Positions 27,471 to 35,804 of a stretch of 55,248 bases of DNA are shown here, piece by piece (position 1 is the first letter of the stretch; each line of letters begins with the position of its first letter). The notes beneath the pieces are model-generated. The model searched no databases. It was not told where the DNA came from and worked only from the letters and a program-made list of their open reading frames with translations. Source of the stretch: Planctomycetota bacterium (GTDB taxonomy: Bacteria > Planctomycetota > Planctomycetia > Pirellulales > Pirellulaceae); assembly GCA_029259935.1 (NCBI GenBank), contig JAJDEH010000239.1, positions 1 through 55,248 on the forward strand, written 5' to 3'. Position numbers and translations under genes: made by a program.

Positions 27471-27683
27471 ATGAGTCCGTACACTACCGAGGCAAAGCCA
27501 CCAGGTGCAGGTTCTCATTTGAGGTTTAGAAAATTCTCCGCCATAATCAAGACTTGGGATGCCGTGTTTACGGAAGCAGCGGAATTTGCCACCGAACAGG
27601 GGCCGACGCGCGTCGTATCCATTTCACACTCCCATAATTCAACTGAGTCCGTCGTAACTGTTTGGTATTGGAGCGACACGTAA
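27471..27683 (+). CDS. Small protein of 70 residues, unknown function
   Basis: A short ORF with a strong GGAGG site. The product has a helical middle (FSAIIKTWDAVFTEAAEFA) and a beta-like end GPTRVVSISHSHNSTESVV closing with VTVWYWSDT. No signal or membrane segment. The mixed helix-strand pattern and the good ribosome site argue that it is translated. It precedes the acyl-carrier-like ORF by 38 bases on the same strand. I do not recognise the family. Confidence 0.6.
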   Translation: MSPYTTEAKPPGAGSHLRFRKFSAIIKTWDAVFTEAAEFATEQGPTRVVSISHSHNSTESVVTVWYWSDT

Positions 27684-27721
27684 CGCGATTCTTGATCGCA
27701 TCGATTGTGGGGACCCCAATC

Positions 27722-27928
27722 ATGGCCTGGCATGGCGAAACAAACCCCTACGAGTCACCTCGGCTAACCGAGGAGGAAATCAGGGCGCGAGTGCCACTGC
27801 GTCAGCGAGTGTGGACGCGCGAGGAGATTTTTGAAACCATTGCCGAACTTCTCGTTAACGCTCTGGGAGTGGATCGTGAGGAGGTCACCCGAGAAGCTTC
27901 CTTGGTTCGAGATTTGGGGGCAGGTTAA
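27722..27928 (+). pseudogene. Acyl-carrier-protein-like gene, truncated before the Ser attachment site
   Basis: The ORF encodes 68 residues: a Pro/Tyr-containing lead-in (MAWHGETNPYESP), then TREEIFETIAELLVNALGVD, EEVTREASLVRDLGAG and a TAA stop. The segment from TREEIF to RDLGA is the first helix and loop of an acyl carrier protein, where the next residues should be ESIDFL/DSLD with the phosphopantetheine serine. The stop falls immediately before that serine. About 58 bases further on, in another frame at 27981-28016, the reading KFPVELDDIGL resembles the late part of such a domain. This suggests decay by frameshift; a short intact protein is the alternative. Confidence 0.45.
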
Positions 27929-28024
27929 TCGACGATCCGCTGCCAAACACTTTACGCATAAGCGATCGTCTTGATCCCTCAAATTCCCAGTAGAACTGGA
28001 CGACATTGGGTTGTCGCGGGACGA

Positions 28025-29131
28025 CTATGTGAGTAGGTCAAGCGGGTTTTTGCGGTTCTTGAGTGGCATCGCGACTGGTCCTCCCTGTCGGTGGGATTCG
28101 AAGATTGCGGCGATCATTTCGACCGTCGTGCGGCCTTCGTAGACGCTCGCTTCGGGTTGCCGATCTTCTTCCACCGCGGCGATCAGATCTTTACAAGCGG
28201 CGATGTTTCCGCCGGCATGGCCGCTGTCGTCGATGGGTTCGGGCTTATTGATTCCCGCCGAGCTTACCGGAACCCATTTCTTTCCGCTGCGTCCCGGAGA
28301 CCAATTAGGATCGGGCAGAAAAGATACGGATGGAATATATCCGGTAACGATTTCCAAAATCCCTTTCGAGCCCAATATCTGCAGTGCAAATCGCCGGCCG
28401 CCTTCGTTGGTGTTGCGGTGCGAGCCGAAATAGGCGGTGACTCCATCGTCCATGCCGTACATCGCACTAATGGCGTCGCCGGCCAAAGAGCCGATTCCTT
28501 CGTTACCCGGGCTCACGTCGTCCTTGGAGATGGGATGTCCGTCTTGTTGCACGGTGGAAAAGCACCAGTTGGCCTCGCCACCGAAGGTCTGGATCAAGTT
28601 CATGATGTGACTGCCCAAGACCCACAGATCTTCGCCGCCGCCCCGCCGATCCTCCTTACCGCGACCCCGCAACTCCAGGATGCGGCCAAGCTTGTCGTCG
28701 TAAATCATGTCGCGGATGACTTGGATTTTCGGACTGTAGCGGGTCTGGTGGCCGATCGCCAGCTTCACTTTGTGTTTTTCACAAGCAGCTACCATCTGGT
28801 CCGCTTCTTCCAGCGAACGGCACATCGGCTTTTCCATGTAGATGTGAATCCCCCGCTGGGCGGCCGCCAATACCATGTCCCGATGTTGATCGAGCCAACG
28901 TGGACAGATGCTGACGAAATCGAGTTGCTCCTTTTCCAACAACTCGCGATAGTCGGAATAGGCCTTGGGAGCCTTCAGCCGGGCGGCGGCGTTCTTCAGC
29001 CCGCCTTCGTGGGCGTCGGCTACCGCGACAATCTCACAGTTGTCGAGATTAAGCCAAACCGTATCGATGCCATGGCCATAGTTTCCTTTTCCCGTGTGAC
29101 CGATCACGCCTACTCGATAATTCTTCGCCAC
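28025..29131 (-). CDS. Gfo/Idh/MocA family oxidoreductase
   Basis: NAD(P)-dependent sugar dehydrogenase-like protein of 368 residues. The N-terminal Rossmann segment is YRVGVIGHTGKGNYGHGID, and the family signature EKPMCRSLEEADQMVAACEKH (split here by length) lies near residue 115; the EKP lysine is present. The C-terminal domain is beta-rich (ILELRGRGKEDRRGGGEDLW, YFGSHRNTNEGGRRFALQIL). I use GTG 29131 as start because AGGAGG (29141-29146 on the complementary strand) precedes it by 9 bases and it puts the Rossmann strand right at the N-terminus. No Tat signal is seen, so it is probably cytoplasmic. Substrate unknown. Confidence 0.9.
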   Translation of the reverse strand: MAKNYRVGVIGHTGKGNYGHGIDTVWLNLDNCEIVAVADAHEGGLKNAAARLKAPKAYSDYRELLEKEQLDFVSICPRWLDQHRDMVLAAAQRGIHIYMEKPMCRSLEEADQMVAACEKHKVKLAIGHQTRYSPKIQVIRDMIYDDKLGRILELRGRGKEDRRGGGEDLWVLGSHIMNLIQTFGGEANWCFSTVQQDGHPISKDDVSPGNEGIGSLAGDAISAMYGMDDGVTAYFGSHRNTNEGGRRFALQILGSKGILEIVTGYIPSVSFLPDPNWSPGRSGKKWVPVSSAGINKPEPIDDSGHAGGNIAACKDLIAAVEEDRQPEASVYEGRTTVEMIAAIFESHRQGGPVAMPLKNRKNPLDLLT

Positions 29132-29140
29132 AACGGTGGT

Positions 29141-29146
29141 CCTCCT
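29141..29146 (-). promoter_or_regulatory. Shine-Dalgarno site setting the oxidoreductase start
   Basis: CCTCCT on the plus strand reads AGGAGG on the minus strand, 9 bases before GTG 29131. It excludes the longer upstream-open frame. Confidence 0.7.
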
Positions 29147-29337
29147 GCTTGCCTCTTGGCGGGTAATATTGGTGGGTCCGTGTTTTGGATCCTTAGCGGC
29201 CATTCTCGCTTGGACGGATGGCGGTTGCAATCGTTTGGGCGGTTTTCGATGATTCGCCGCTAAACTACGATGACTCAAGACACTCGACGGCCGATCACAT
29301 GGTCGCACTCACCAGCATCGTTAAATGTTATCGCCGC

Positions 29338-30894
29338 ATGAATATCGCGATCCTCCACTATCACTTGAACCGTGGCGGCGTTACTCAGGTCGTCTTGAAT
29401 CACCTGCGGTCCCTTGACGAGGCATTGGAGGCCCCCGATCGCGTTCGTGTCGCCTTGTTTTACGGTGGACGTCGCGAGGGGATTTCGGACGACCAGTTGC
29501 AGGGATTTCGTTCTCTGGAGGTTACGCTTCACGAAACGATTGGATTGGAATACGACGGCGGCGGCGCGCCTAGCAGTAACGAACTCTATTTCGAGTTGCA
29601 GCAAACGCTGGCCACGATTGAATTCGCGCCTGAGAACACGGTCCTGCACATTCACAACCACTCGTTGGGCAAAAACGCCTCGCTACCCGCGGCTCAACGC
29701 CAACTGGCCAGCGACGGCTATCCGCTGTTGCTTCAGATCCATGATTTCGCGGAAGACTTTCGTCCTGGCAACTATGTGGATTTGGAACGGAGTTCACCAA
29801 CCGCATCCGCCGATTGGCCGTCCATCGTCTATCCGGCCGCGACGCAGATCCATTATGCGTCCCTCAATCGGCGTGACTTCAAGATTCTTGCAGAAGCAGG
29901 TGTGGGCAAATCGAACTTGCACCTATTGCCGAACCCGGTGGGAGATTTTGGAACGCTGCCAGACAAGGACGCGACTCGACAAAAACTCTCCCATTTGTTT
30001 AACGTCGATCGCGAGTCCACTTACATCCTCTACCCTGTTCGCGGAATTCGTCGCAAAAACTTGGGCGAGGCGTTGTTGTGGTCGATATTGGCGGAGGGGC
30101 GAGCGACTGTCGGATTGACGCTGCCGCCTTTGAATCCGATCGAACGAGGATCTTATGACACCTGGAAGGCGTTTGCCAACGAATTAAATTTGACCTGTCG
30201 ATTCGAGACAGGTGCGCGGCACGGCATGTCGTTTGTCGAGAATTTGTCCGCCGCCGACCTGATCCTCACGACCAGCGTCGCCGAGGGATTTGGCATGGTG
30301 TTTCTGGAATCGTGGCTGGCGGGACGCCGACTGATCGGACGCGACTTGCCGGAGATTACCGTCGATTTTGCCGATGCCGGTCTCTGCTTGAAAGAGCTCT
30401 CGCCGCGCCTGGCCGTTCCAATCGAGTGGATCGGACGAGGGGCCTTTTTCGCCCGTTTTCATGAGCTGTACCAAAGCGTGCGGACCAAATTCGGCCGCCC
30501 CCGAGTTGAGGATTCTTGGCTTGATTCGCAGATCGAATGCCTCATTGAAAACGAGACCGTCGACTTTGGACATCTGGCGTCCGATCATCAACGACGAGTC
30601 CTACGCACGGCAACTGAAAGTGCCGATCGGCGGGCCGAATTATTGGATGGCAATGCTTGGGCTGTAGACGCATTGCAGTTTCCCGCAGCGGGCGATCAAC
30701 TGATAGAGCAAAACGCCGAGGCAGTTCGATCCGGCTATTCCCTCAACGCTTCTGGGAATCGGCTGTGGGCACTTTATCGACAAATCCTGGCCGGGCCGCG
30801 AGAGAACACCATTGGATCACTGCCCGCTCCGAGCAAGATACTGGATTCGTTTCTGGCCCCCGCCCGGCTTCATCCCCTGCGGCTTGTTTCATGA
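29338..30894 (+). CDS. GT4-like glycosyltransferase, first gene of a solute cluster
   Basis: A 518-residue GT-B glycosyltransferase. The start ATG 29338 gives MNIAILHYHLNRGGVTQVV with the Gly-rich acceptor-side loop; the frame upstream is not protein-like. The donor-site motif EGFGMVFLESWLAGRRLIG carries the E-x7-E pattern of GT4. The N-terminal domain has FYGGRRE and VLHIHNHSLGKN. The last 120 residues form a helical extension. The stop TGA overlaps the next ATG (ATGA), so it is translated together with the HAD hydrolase. In a glucosylglycerate-type cluster this could add a further sugar; its donor and acceptor are not readable from sequence. Confidence 0.82.
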   Translation: MNIAILHYHLNRGGVTQVVLNHLRSLDEALEAPDRVRVALFYGGRREGISDDQLQGFRSLEVTLHETIGLEYDGGGAPSSNELYFELQQTLATIEFAPENTVLHIHNHSLGKNASLPAAQRQLASDGYPLLLQIHDFAEDFRPGNYVDLERSSPTASADWPSIVYPAATQIHYASLNRRDFKILAEAGVGKSNLHLLPNPVGDFGTLPDKDATRQKLSHLFNVDRESTYILYPVRGIRRKNLGEALLWSILAEGRATVGLTLPPLNPIERGSYDTWKAFANELNLTCRFETGARHGMSFVENLSAADLILTTSVAEGFGMVFLESWLAGRRLIGRDLPEITVDFADAGLCLKELSPRLAVPIEWIGRGAFFARFHELYQSVRTKFGRPRVEDSWLDSQIECLIENETVDFGHLASDHQRRVLRTATESADRRAELLDGNAWAVDALQFPAAGDQLIEQNAEAVRSGYSLNASGNRLWALYRQILAGPRENTIGSLPAPSKILDSFLAPARLHPLRLVS

Positions 30895-31772
30895 ACCAGC
30901 AACACCAAGCCGTCATCCGCCGCCATAGCCGACCCCTATCGCCTCGGGAAACGGGCGTACAAGCTGTCCAGGTGCCGTTACCCGACATTAAGGCGGTGTT
31001 GTTCGACATCTATGGAACACTGTTGATCAGCGGCAGTGGCGACGTCGGCACGTCGGCCACTTCTCCGCGAAGCGACGCCCTCATCGACGCACTACAAGCA
31101 CTGGGTGCCGAATTGCCAGCGGAGCCTGAAGCAGTACTCCAGGTACTCGACGACACGATCGCCGCCGACCATCAACAATCGCGTCGCCAGGGAATCGACT
31201 TTCCGGAAATTGATATTGTCAAGATTTGGTCCGACGTGATTTTGGACTGCGGACGACGCGGATTGCTTGAGCAAAAGGACTCACTGGCCCCAGCGGATTT
31301 AGCGGTCGAATTCGAGGTCCGGGCCAATCCCGTTTGGCCTATGCCTTACATGGAAGAATGCATTAACGTACTATCCTCCCGGAGACTCGCGCTGGGACTG
31401 ATTAGCAACGCCCAGAATTTCACGCTCGAGCTGTTTCCCGCCCTTGTGAAAAAGACGACCGTCCAGCTTGGATTTGCAGAGGATTTGCAGTTTTTTTCCT
31501 TTCAACACCGGCAATCCAAGCCAGGAGAGTACCTTTATCGATTGGCGTTGCGGTCGCTTGAAAGTCGAAGCATCAGGCCGTCCGAAGTACTATATATTGG
31601 GAACGATATGTTGAATGATATCTGGCCCGCCCATAAGGTCGGCTTTAAGACCGCCCTCTTCGCCGCCGATGCCAGAAGCTTGAGGAACCGCGAGGGCGAC
31701 GATCGCGTGGCCGGCTTGGCCGCGAATCTTGTAATCACCGACCTGCGGCAAATACCCGACTGTCTGATTTAG
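30891..31772 (+). CDS. HAD superfamily hydrolase, candidate phosphatase of the solute cluster
   Basis: A 293-residue haloacid-dehalogenase-fold protein with a 35-residue basic N-terminal lead. Motif I is AVLFDIYGTLL: the nucleophile aspartate is present, but the second Asp of the phosphatase DxD is Tyr, as in some HAD subfamilies. Motif II is LGLISNAQ, and motif IV is YIGNDMLNDIWPAHKVGFKTAL (given by parts), typical of the fold. Its position between two glycosyltransferases in one operon suggests it dephosphorylates a phosphoglycerate glycoside (the MggB-like step), by inference. ATG 30891 overlaps the preceding stop by 4 bases. Confidence 0.8.
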   Translation: MNQQHQAVIRRHSRPLSPRETGVQAVQVPLPDIKAVLFDIYGTLLISGSGDVGTSATSPRSDALIDALQALGAELPAEPEAVLQVLDDTIAADHQQSRRQGIDFPEIDIVKIWSDVILDCGRRGLLEQKDSLAPADLAVEFEVRANPVWPMPYMEECINVLSSRRLALGLISNAQNFTLELFPALVKKTTVQLGFAEDLQFFSFQHRQSKPGEYLYRLALRSLESRSIRPSEVLYIGNDMLNDIWPAHKVGFKTALFAADARSLRNREGDDRVAGLAANLVITDLRQIPDCLI

Positions 31773-31790
31773 AAACTTGAGAATTGCACC

Positions 31791-33056
31791 GTGGGTCATC
31801 GAATTGGTTTTGTCGGCACTCGCTTCTCCGGCACCGATGGAGTGTCGTTGGAAAGCGCCAAGTGGGCGCAAATTCTGTGGGATCACCGGCACGTAAGTTA
31901 TTGGTACGGCGGCGAACTGGATCGAGATCCGACGATCAGCATGCTGGTTCCTCATGCTCATTTTGAAAATTCCGACATTCGGTGGATTAACGAAAGAATC
32001 TACGGCTGCCGGACTCGCGATCCCGATGTGACGCGCTTGATCTATGCCCTTAGCGAGCATCTGAAAAGAACACTGTACGACTTCACCAAGAAGTTCGACA
32101 TTGAAATCCTAATCGCTCAGAATTCGCTTACGATTCCGATGAACATTCCGCTGGGCCTGGCGATCACCAACTTTATTGCCGAAACCGGATTTCCGACCAT
32201 TGCTCATCACCATGACTTCTATTGGGAACGGGATCGGTTCGCCGTCAACGCCGTGGGCGATATGTTGGGAATGGCATTTCCACCGGCGCTGCCGTCCATC
32301 CAACACGCCACGATCAATTCCTTCGCCCAAGAGGACTTGTCCCACCGCCGCGGCGTAACGTCGGTCTTGGTTCCGAACGTGCTGAATTTTGAAGATCCCG
32401 TTCCCGACCCCGACGACTACTCGCTGCACTTTCGCGCGGATGCGGGACTGGCCGATGACGATATTTTGTTCTTGCAGCCGACGCGAGTCGTTCCTCGCAA
32501 GGGCATCGAGCATTCCATCGCCTTGGTTTCCGGTCTCAACAATCCCAAGGCCAAGCTGGTTGTCTCGCACAAGTCGGGGGATGAAGGCGACGACTATCGA
32601 GCGGCTCTGCAGGAAATGGCGCAGCATGCCGGTGTCGACATGCGATTCGTGGACGAACTCGTGGACGATGAACGCGGCACGACCGAAGATGGCCGCAGGG
32701 TGTACACGCTGGAAGATGTCTATTCGCAGGCTGACTTTATCACTTATCCCAGCCTTTACGAAGGTTTTGGCAACGCGCTGCTGGAGGCCTTCTATTTCAG
32801 AAAGCCGGTGTTGGTCAATCGCTATTCGATTTTTATCGCGGATATCGAGCCGCGGGGGTTTGAGGTCATTTCGATGAACGGATACATGACGCGCGAGGTC
32901 ATCGGCCAAGTTCAAAGGGTGATTGCCGATACCGAATTTCGTCAACGGATGGTCGACCATAACTACGAGCAAGGAAAAGCGTTTTTCAGCTATTCCGTTT
33001 TGCGACGGAAGCTGCGAGCGCTGATCACCAATTTCACGGGTATGGATGATTTATAG
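31791..33056 (+). CDS. GT4-like glycosyltransferase, candidate MggA-like enzyme
   Basis: A 421-residue GT-B glycosyltransferase starting at GTG 31791, 18 bases after the HAD gene. The N-terminus [20 protein letters not shown] carries the substrate loop and [15 protein letters not shown] lies in the N-domain. The C-domain has [18 protein letters not shown] and [21 protein letters not shown] with the E-x7-E donor motif. The GTDGVSLE plus [12 protein letters not shown] combination is what I associate with mannosylglucosyl-3-phosphoglycerate synthases and related GT4 enzymes, so an MggA role next to GpgS is a reasonable inference, not proven. Confidence 0.8.
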   Translation: MGHRIGFVGTRFSGTDGVSLESAKWAQILWDHRHVSYWYGGELDRDPTISMLVPHAHFENSDIRWINERIYGCRTRDPDVTRLIYALSEHLKRTLYDFTKKFDIEILIAQNSLTIPMNIPLGLAITNFIAETGFPTIAHHHDFYWERDRFAVNAVGDMLGMAFPPALPSIQHATINSFAQEDLSHRRGVTSVLVPNVLNFEDPVPDPDDYSLHFRADAGLADDDILFLQPTRVVPRKGIEHSIALVSGLNNPKAKLVVSHKSGDEGDDYRAALQEMAQHAGVDMRFVDELVDDERGTTEDGRRVYTLEDVYSQADFITYPSLYEGFGNALLEAFYFRKPVLVNRYSIFIADIEPRGFEVISMNGYMTREVIGQVQRVIADTEFRQRMVDHNYEQGKAFFSYSVLRRKLRALITNFTGMDDL

Positions 33057-33190
33057 CGGGGCATTGGTCCGAAGGCAGGCACGACGGGCGGGGGGACCTA
33101 CTGGACTTCCGCCTGATTCGATAAGATTGGGGCACGGGGGTAGTTGCATGTCATTTTCCACGCTCGAAAATTGAGTCAGGAACACAGCCA

Positions 33191-34411
33191 ATGCCTGATT
33201 TTGCGCAATCCGGACCCATTACCACTCTGCATGCACTGGGGACAGTGCAAGGCGAGCACCTTGAAGATTTGTTGAATGATGTCACTCAAGATTCAAGAAT
33301 AGGCTTGGTGCTTCCCGTAACGGCCGCCGACATGCGCGCCGCGCCGTTCGCCCGCATCATGGAAAAGTTGCAAGGCGCGAATTTCATCGATTCGATCGTC
33401 GTTGTCTTGGGGGTTGCGCCGGACGAGGAAGATTACCGAGAGACGAAGAGATTTATCGAGCCGCTTGGTGAAAAGGCTGAAGTGTTGTGGACCGACGGCC
33501 CGCATGTCAGCCGGCTGTACGAACGATTGATTGACGCCGGGTTTAATTTGAAAGTGCCCGGCAAGGGGCGCTCCGTATGGACGGCCTTTGGCTACCTGTT
33601 GGCCGACACGCGTTTGCAGGCCATGGTGCTGCACGATTGCGACATTGTGGACTACGACCGCGAAATGCTGGCTCGGCTCTGCCTGCCGATGGCCCATCCC
33701 AGTTTGGATTTCGATTTTTGCAAAGCCTACTACGCCCGCTGTACCGATCGAATGCATGGACGGGTGGTTCGACTGCTGGTGGCTCCGCTGCTGAGGGCGT
33801 TGATCGCCATCTTGGGCAACGACGATTTCCTTTTGTACATGTCCAGCTTCCGCTATCCGCTGGCTGGCGAGTTTGCCGTCAGCACGAAGCTGGCCCGTTC
33901 GAATCGAATTCCCAGCGATTGGGGATTGGAAGTGGGAACGCTGGCAGAAGTTTTTCGCAACACTTCGGTCAAACGCATTTGCCAAGTCGATCTGGGCCGA
34001 CTGTACGAGCATAAGCATCAGTCCTTGTCGCTGGACGATCCCAGCAAGGGGCTGATGAAGATGGCGACCGACATTCTGACCAGCATCCTCCGTACTCTTT
34101 CCAGCCGGGGAGTGGTCTTCGAGCCGGGGCATTTCATCACGTTGCGGTCCGCATATTTGCGATCCGCCCAAGACGCGATCCGACAATATCACGCCGATGC
34201 GCTGATCAACGGGCTGGGATTTGATCGTCACGCCGAAGAGCAGGCAGTCGAGGGGTTTGCCCGACGCATCACCGTGGCTGGCGAAACTTTCCAGACTGAG
34301 CCATCCGGCGGCGACGCAATTCCCAACTGGACCCGCGTGCTGACCGCCTTCCCCAAGTTCCCGCAAGAATTGCGGGAGTCGGCCCGCGCCGACACACAAC
34401 GATTGGCATGA
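33191..34411 (+). CDS. Glucosyl-3-phosphoglycerate synthase-like glycosyltransferase (GT81)
   Basis: A 406-residue GT-A enzyme of the GpgS type, which moves glucose from NDP-glucose to 3-phosphoglycerate. Motifs: GKGRSVWTAFGYLLA, the metal-binding D149-C-D151 in HDCDIVDYD, FRYPLAGEFAVS, SDWGLEVGTLAEVF and CQVDLGRLYEHKHQSL. These match the order and spacing of the family. It is separated from the GT4-like gene by 134 bases, so it may have its own promoter. Product would be glucosyl-3-phosphoglycerate, precursor of the compatible solutes glucosylglycerate and mannosylglucosylglycerate. A mannosyl-specific relative is the main alternative. Confidence 0.85.
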   Translation: MPDFAQSGPITTLHALGTVQGEHLEDLLNDVTQDSRIGLVLPVTAADMRAAPFARIMEKLQGANFIDSIVVVLGVAPDEEDYRETKRFIEPLGEKAEVLWTDGPHVSRLYERLIDAGFNLKVPGKGRSVWTAFGYLLADTRLQAMVLHDCDIVDYDREMLARLCLPMAHPSLDFDFCKAYYARCTDRMHGRVVRLLVAPLLRALIAILGNDDFLLYMSSFRYPLAGEFAVSTKLARSNRIPSDWGLEVGTLAEVFRNTSVKRICQVDLGRLYEHKHQSLSLDDPSKGLMKMATDILTSILRTLSSRGVVFEPGHFITLRSAYLRSAQDAIRQYHADALINGLGFDRHAEEQAVEGFARRITVAGETFQTEPSGGDAIPNWTRVLTAFPKFPQELRESARADTQRLA

Positions 34412-34456
34412 TGCACACACCTCGCGGCCAGCCTGATTTCCGTCGCGGCCGAAGCG

Positions 34457-35791
34457 TTACTTCGAGTTATGGCCGATACAGTACAACTTCCGCTTTCCGC
34501 GAATGAAGAACTTGCCATCGGATATCGCCGGTGAGGCAACCGTTTCGTCGTCGAGCCGATTCTCGGTCAGGCGGTTAAAGTGAGGGGAGGCCGAGACCAC
34601 CGTGCACAGCCCTTCGGTATTGAGAAAGAACAAACGGCCGTCGACCGCCACCGGCGAAGCCTTGTACTGGCCGCGTAGGCGCGTTTTCCATTTGACATGG
34701 CCACTGCGAGCATCGTGACAACGGGCAATACCGTCATCAGTGACGGTAAACAACCAAGTATCCCACAGTAGAGGGCTGCACGAGTCGGGCGTGCCCGACT
34801 TATGGGTCCAAACGATTTCGCGTCGCGTGAGCTTGATGGCTTCGTCACTCGCGACCGCTTGCTCGCTTGGCTTTACCGCGACGAGCGGTCCGCGCAGGCC
34901 GCGTACCGCGAAGACCGTGCCGTGCCCGAACGTCGGCGTGGGGACGGTTCGTCCGCCGTCTAAGCCTGTCACGAGCCAGGATTGACGGCCGGAAAGCGGG
35001 TTGTAGGCGTCCAATTGATTGGCACCCATCACGACCAGTTGAGGCTTGCCATGAATCTCCGCGACCAGCGGAGTCGTATACGCGTCGAACTGTTCGGCGT
35101 GGGCTTTGGTCGGACGAGAGGTTTTCCATCTCACGAATCCATCCCGAATATCGTGTGCCACCAGATAGCTTTCGACCGGATTCTTTCCAAGGTCTTCCAA
35201 CGAATCGTGCATCGCCGCCGAGATGACCAGCCCCTTGTAGAGCGTGGGGCTGTTGGCGTGCCCGTACCAAATCGTGTACTTGCCGTGATCCTCTTGCAAG
35301 TTTCGTTTCCACATCAACTTGCCGTCAAAGTTGTAGGTCGCCAGATCGCCGTTTCCAAAGTGGACGACGACATCCTTGCCATCAGTTACGGGCGACGGAC
35401 TGGCCATGTTGTGCCAGCGGTGGAAAACTTGCTGAGAACGTTTGGCTTGCCCCCGTTGAATGAGTTCGGCCTTGCCCACTTCTCTCGACCAGACAATTTT
35501 ACCTTCCGTCTTGTCGATGCGCAGTAACAGCAAGCGGTTGTCCGCGGTATGGCTGGTGATGAAAATCGCGTCGCCCCAAATCGCCGGCGTACTCGCTCCC
35601 CACTGCGGCAATTCACACTTCCAAAGCACGCTTCGCTTTTCATCCCAGAAAACCGGCAGTCCGGTTTCGTGGCTGACTCCCGTGCCTTGCGGCCCGCGCC
35701 ACTGAGGCCAGTTTTCGGCGCTCGCGGGCTTCACGAAAACGAGCAACAGATTCAGCACGACAAGTGGGAAGCAATAGTACTTCGCGGGCAT
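34457..35791 (-). CDS. Secreted PQQ-like beta-propeller protein
   Basis: A 444-residue exported protein with a signal peptide from ATG 35791 (MPAKYYCFPLVVLNLLLVFV). The mature N-terminus NWPQWRGPQGTGVSHETGLP is the characteristic start of planctomycete outer-membrane-assembly-like/PQQ propellers. Repeats follow with W-x-x-x-L and KxxGxxxW-type blades (LLRIDKTEGKIVWSREVG, LATYNFDGKLMWKRNL, ARSGHVKWKTRLRG). It probably binds no PQQ: the fold is widely used for protein interaction. It starts 13 bases after epmB and is likely co-transcribed with it. Confidence 0.88.
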   Translation of the reverse strand: MPAKYYCFPLVVLNLLLVFVKPASAENWPQWRGPQGTGVSHETGLPVFWDEKRSVLWKCELPQWGASTPAIWGDAIFITSHTADNRLLLLRIDKTEGKIVWSREVGKAELIQRGQAKRSQQVFHRWHNMASPSPVTDGKDVVVHFGNGDLATYNFDGKLMWKRNLQEDHGKYTIWYGHANSPTLYKGLVISAAMHDSLEDLGKNPVESYLVAHDIRDGFVRWKTSRPTKAHAEQFDAYTTPLVAEIHGKPQLVVMGANQLDAYNPLSGRQSWLVTGLDGGRTVPTPTFGHGTVFAVRGLRGPLVAVKPSEQAVASDEAIKLTRREIVWTHKSGTPDSCSPLLWDTWLFTVTDDGIARCHDARSGHVKWKTRLRGQYKASPVAVDGRLFFLNTEGLCTVVSASPHFNRLTENRLDDETVASPAISDGKFFIRGKRKLYCIGHNSK

Positions 35792-35804
35792 GGCCGACCT
35801 CGCT

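Noticed and set aside
28091..29263. 390-codon open frame on the plus strand opposite the Gfo/Idh/MocA gene
   Set aside because: The minus-strand reading has clear Rossmann and EKP motifs; the plus-strand reading has none.
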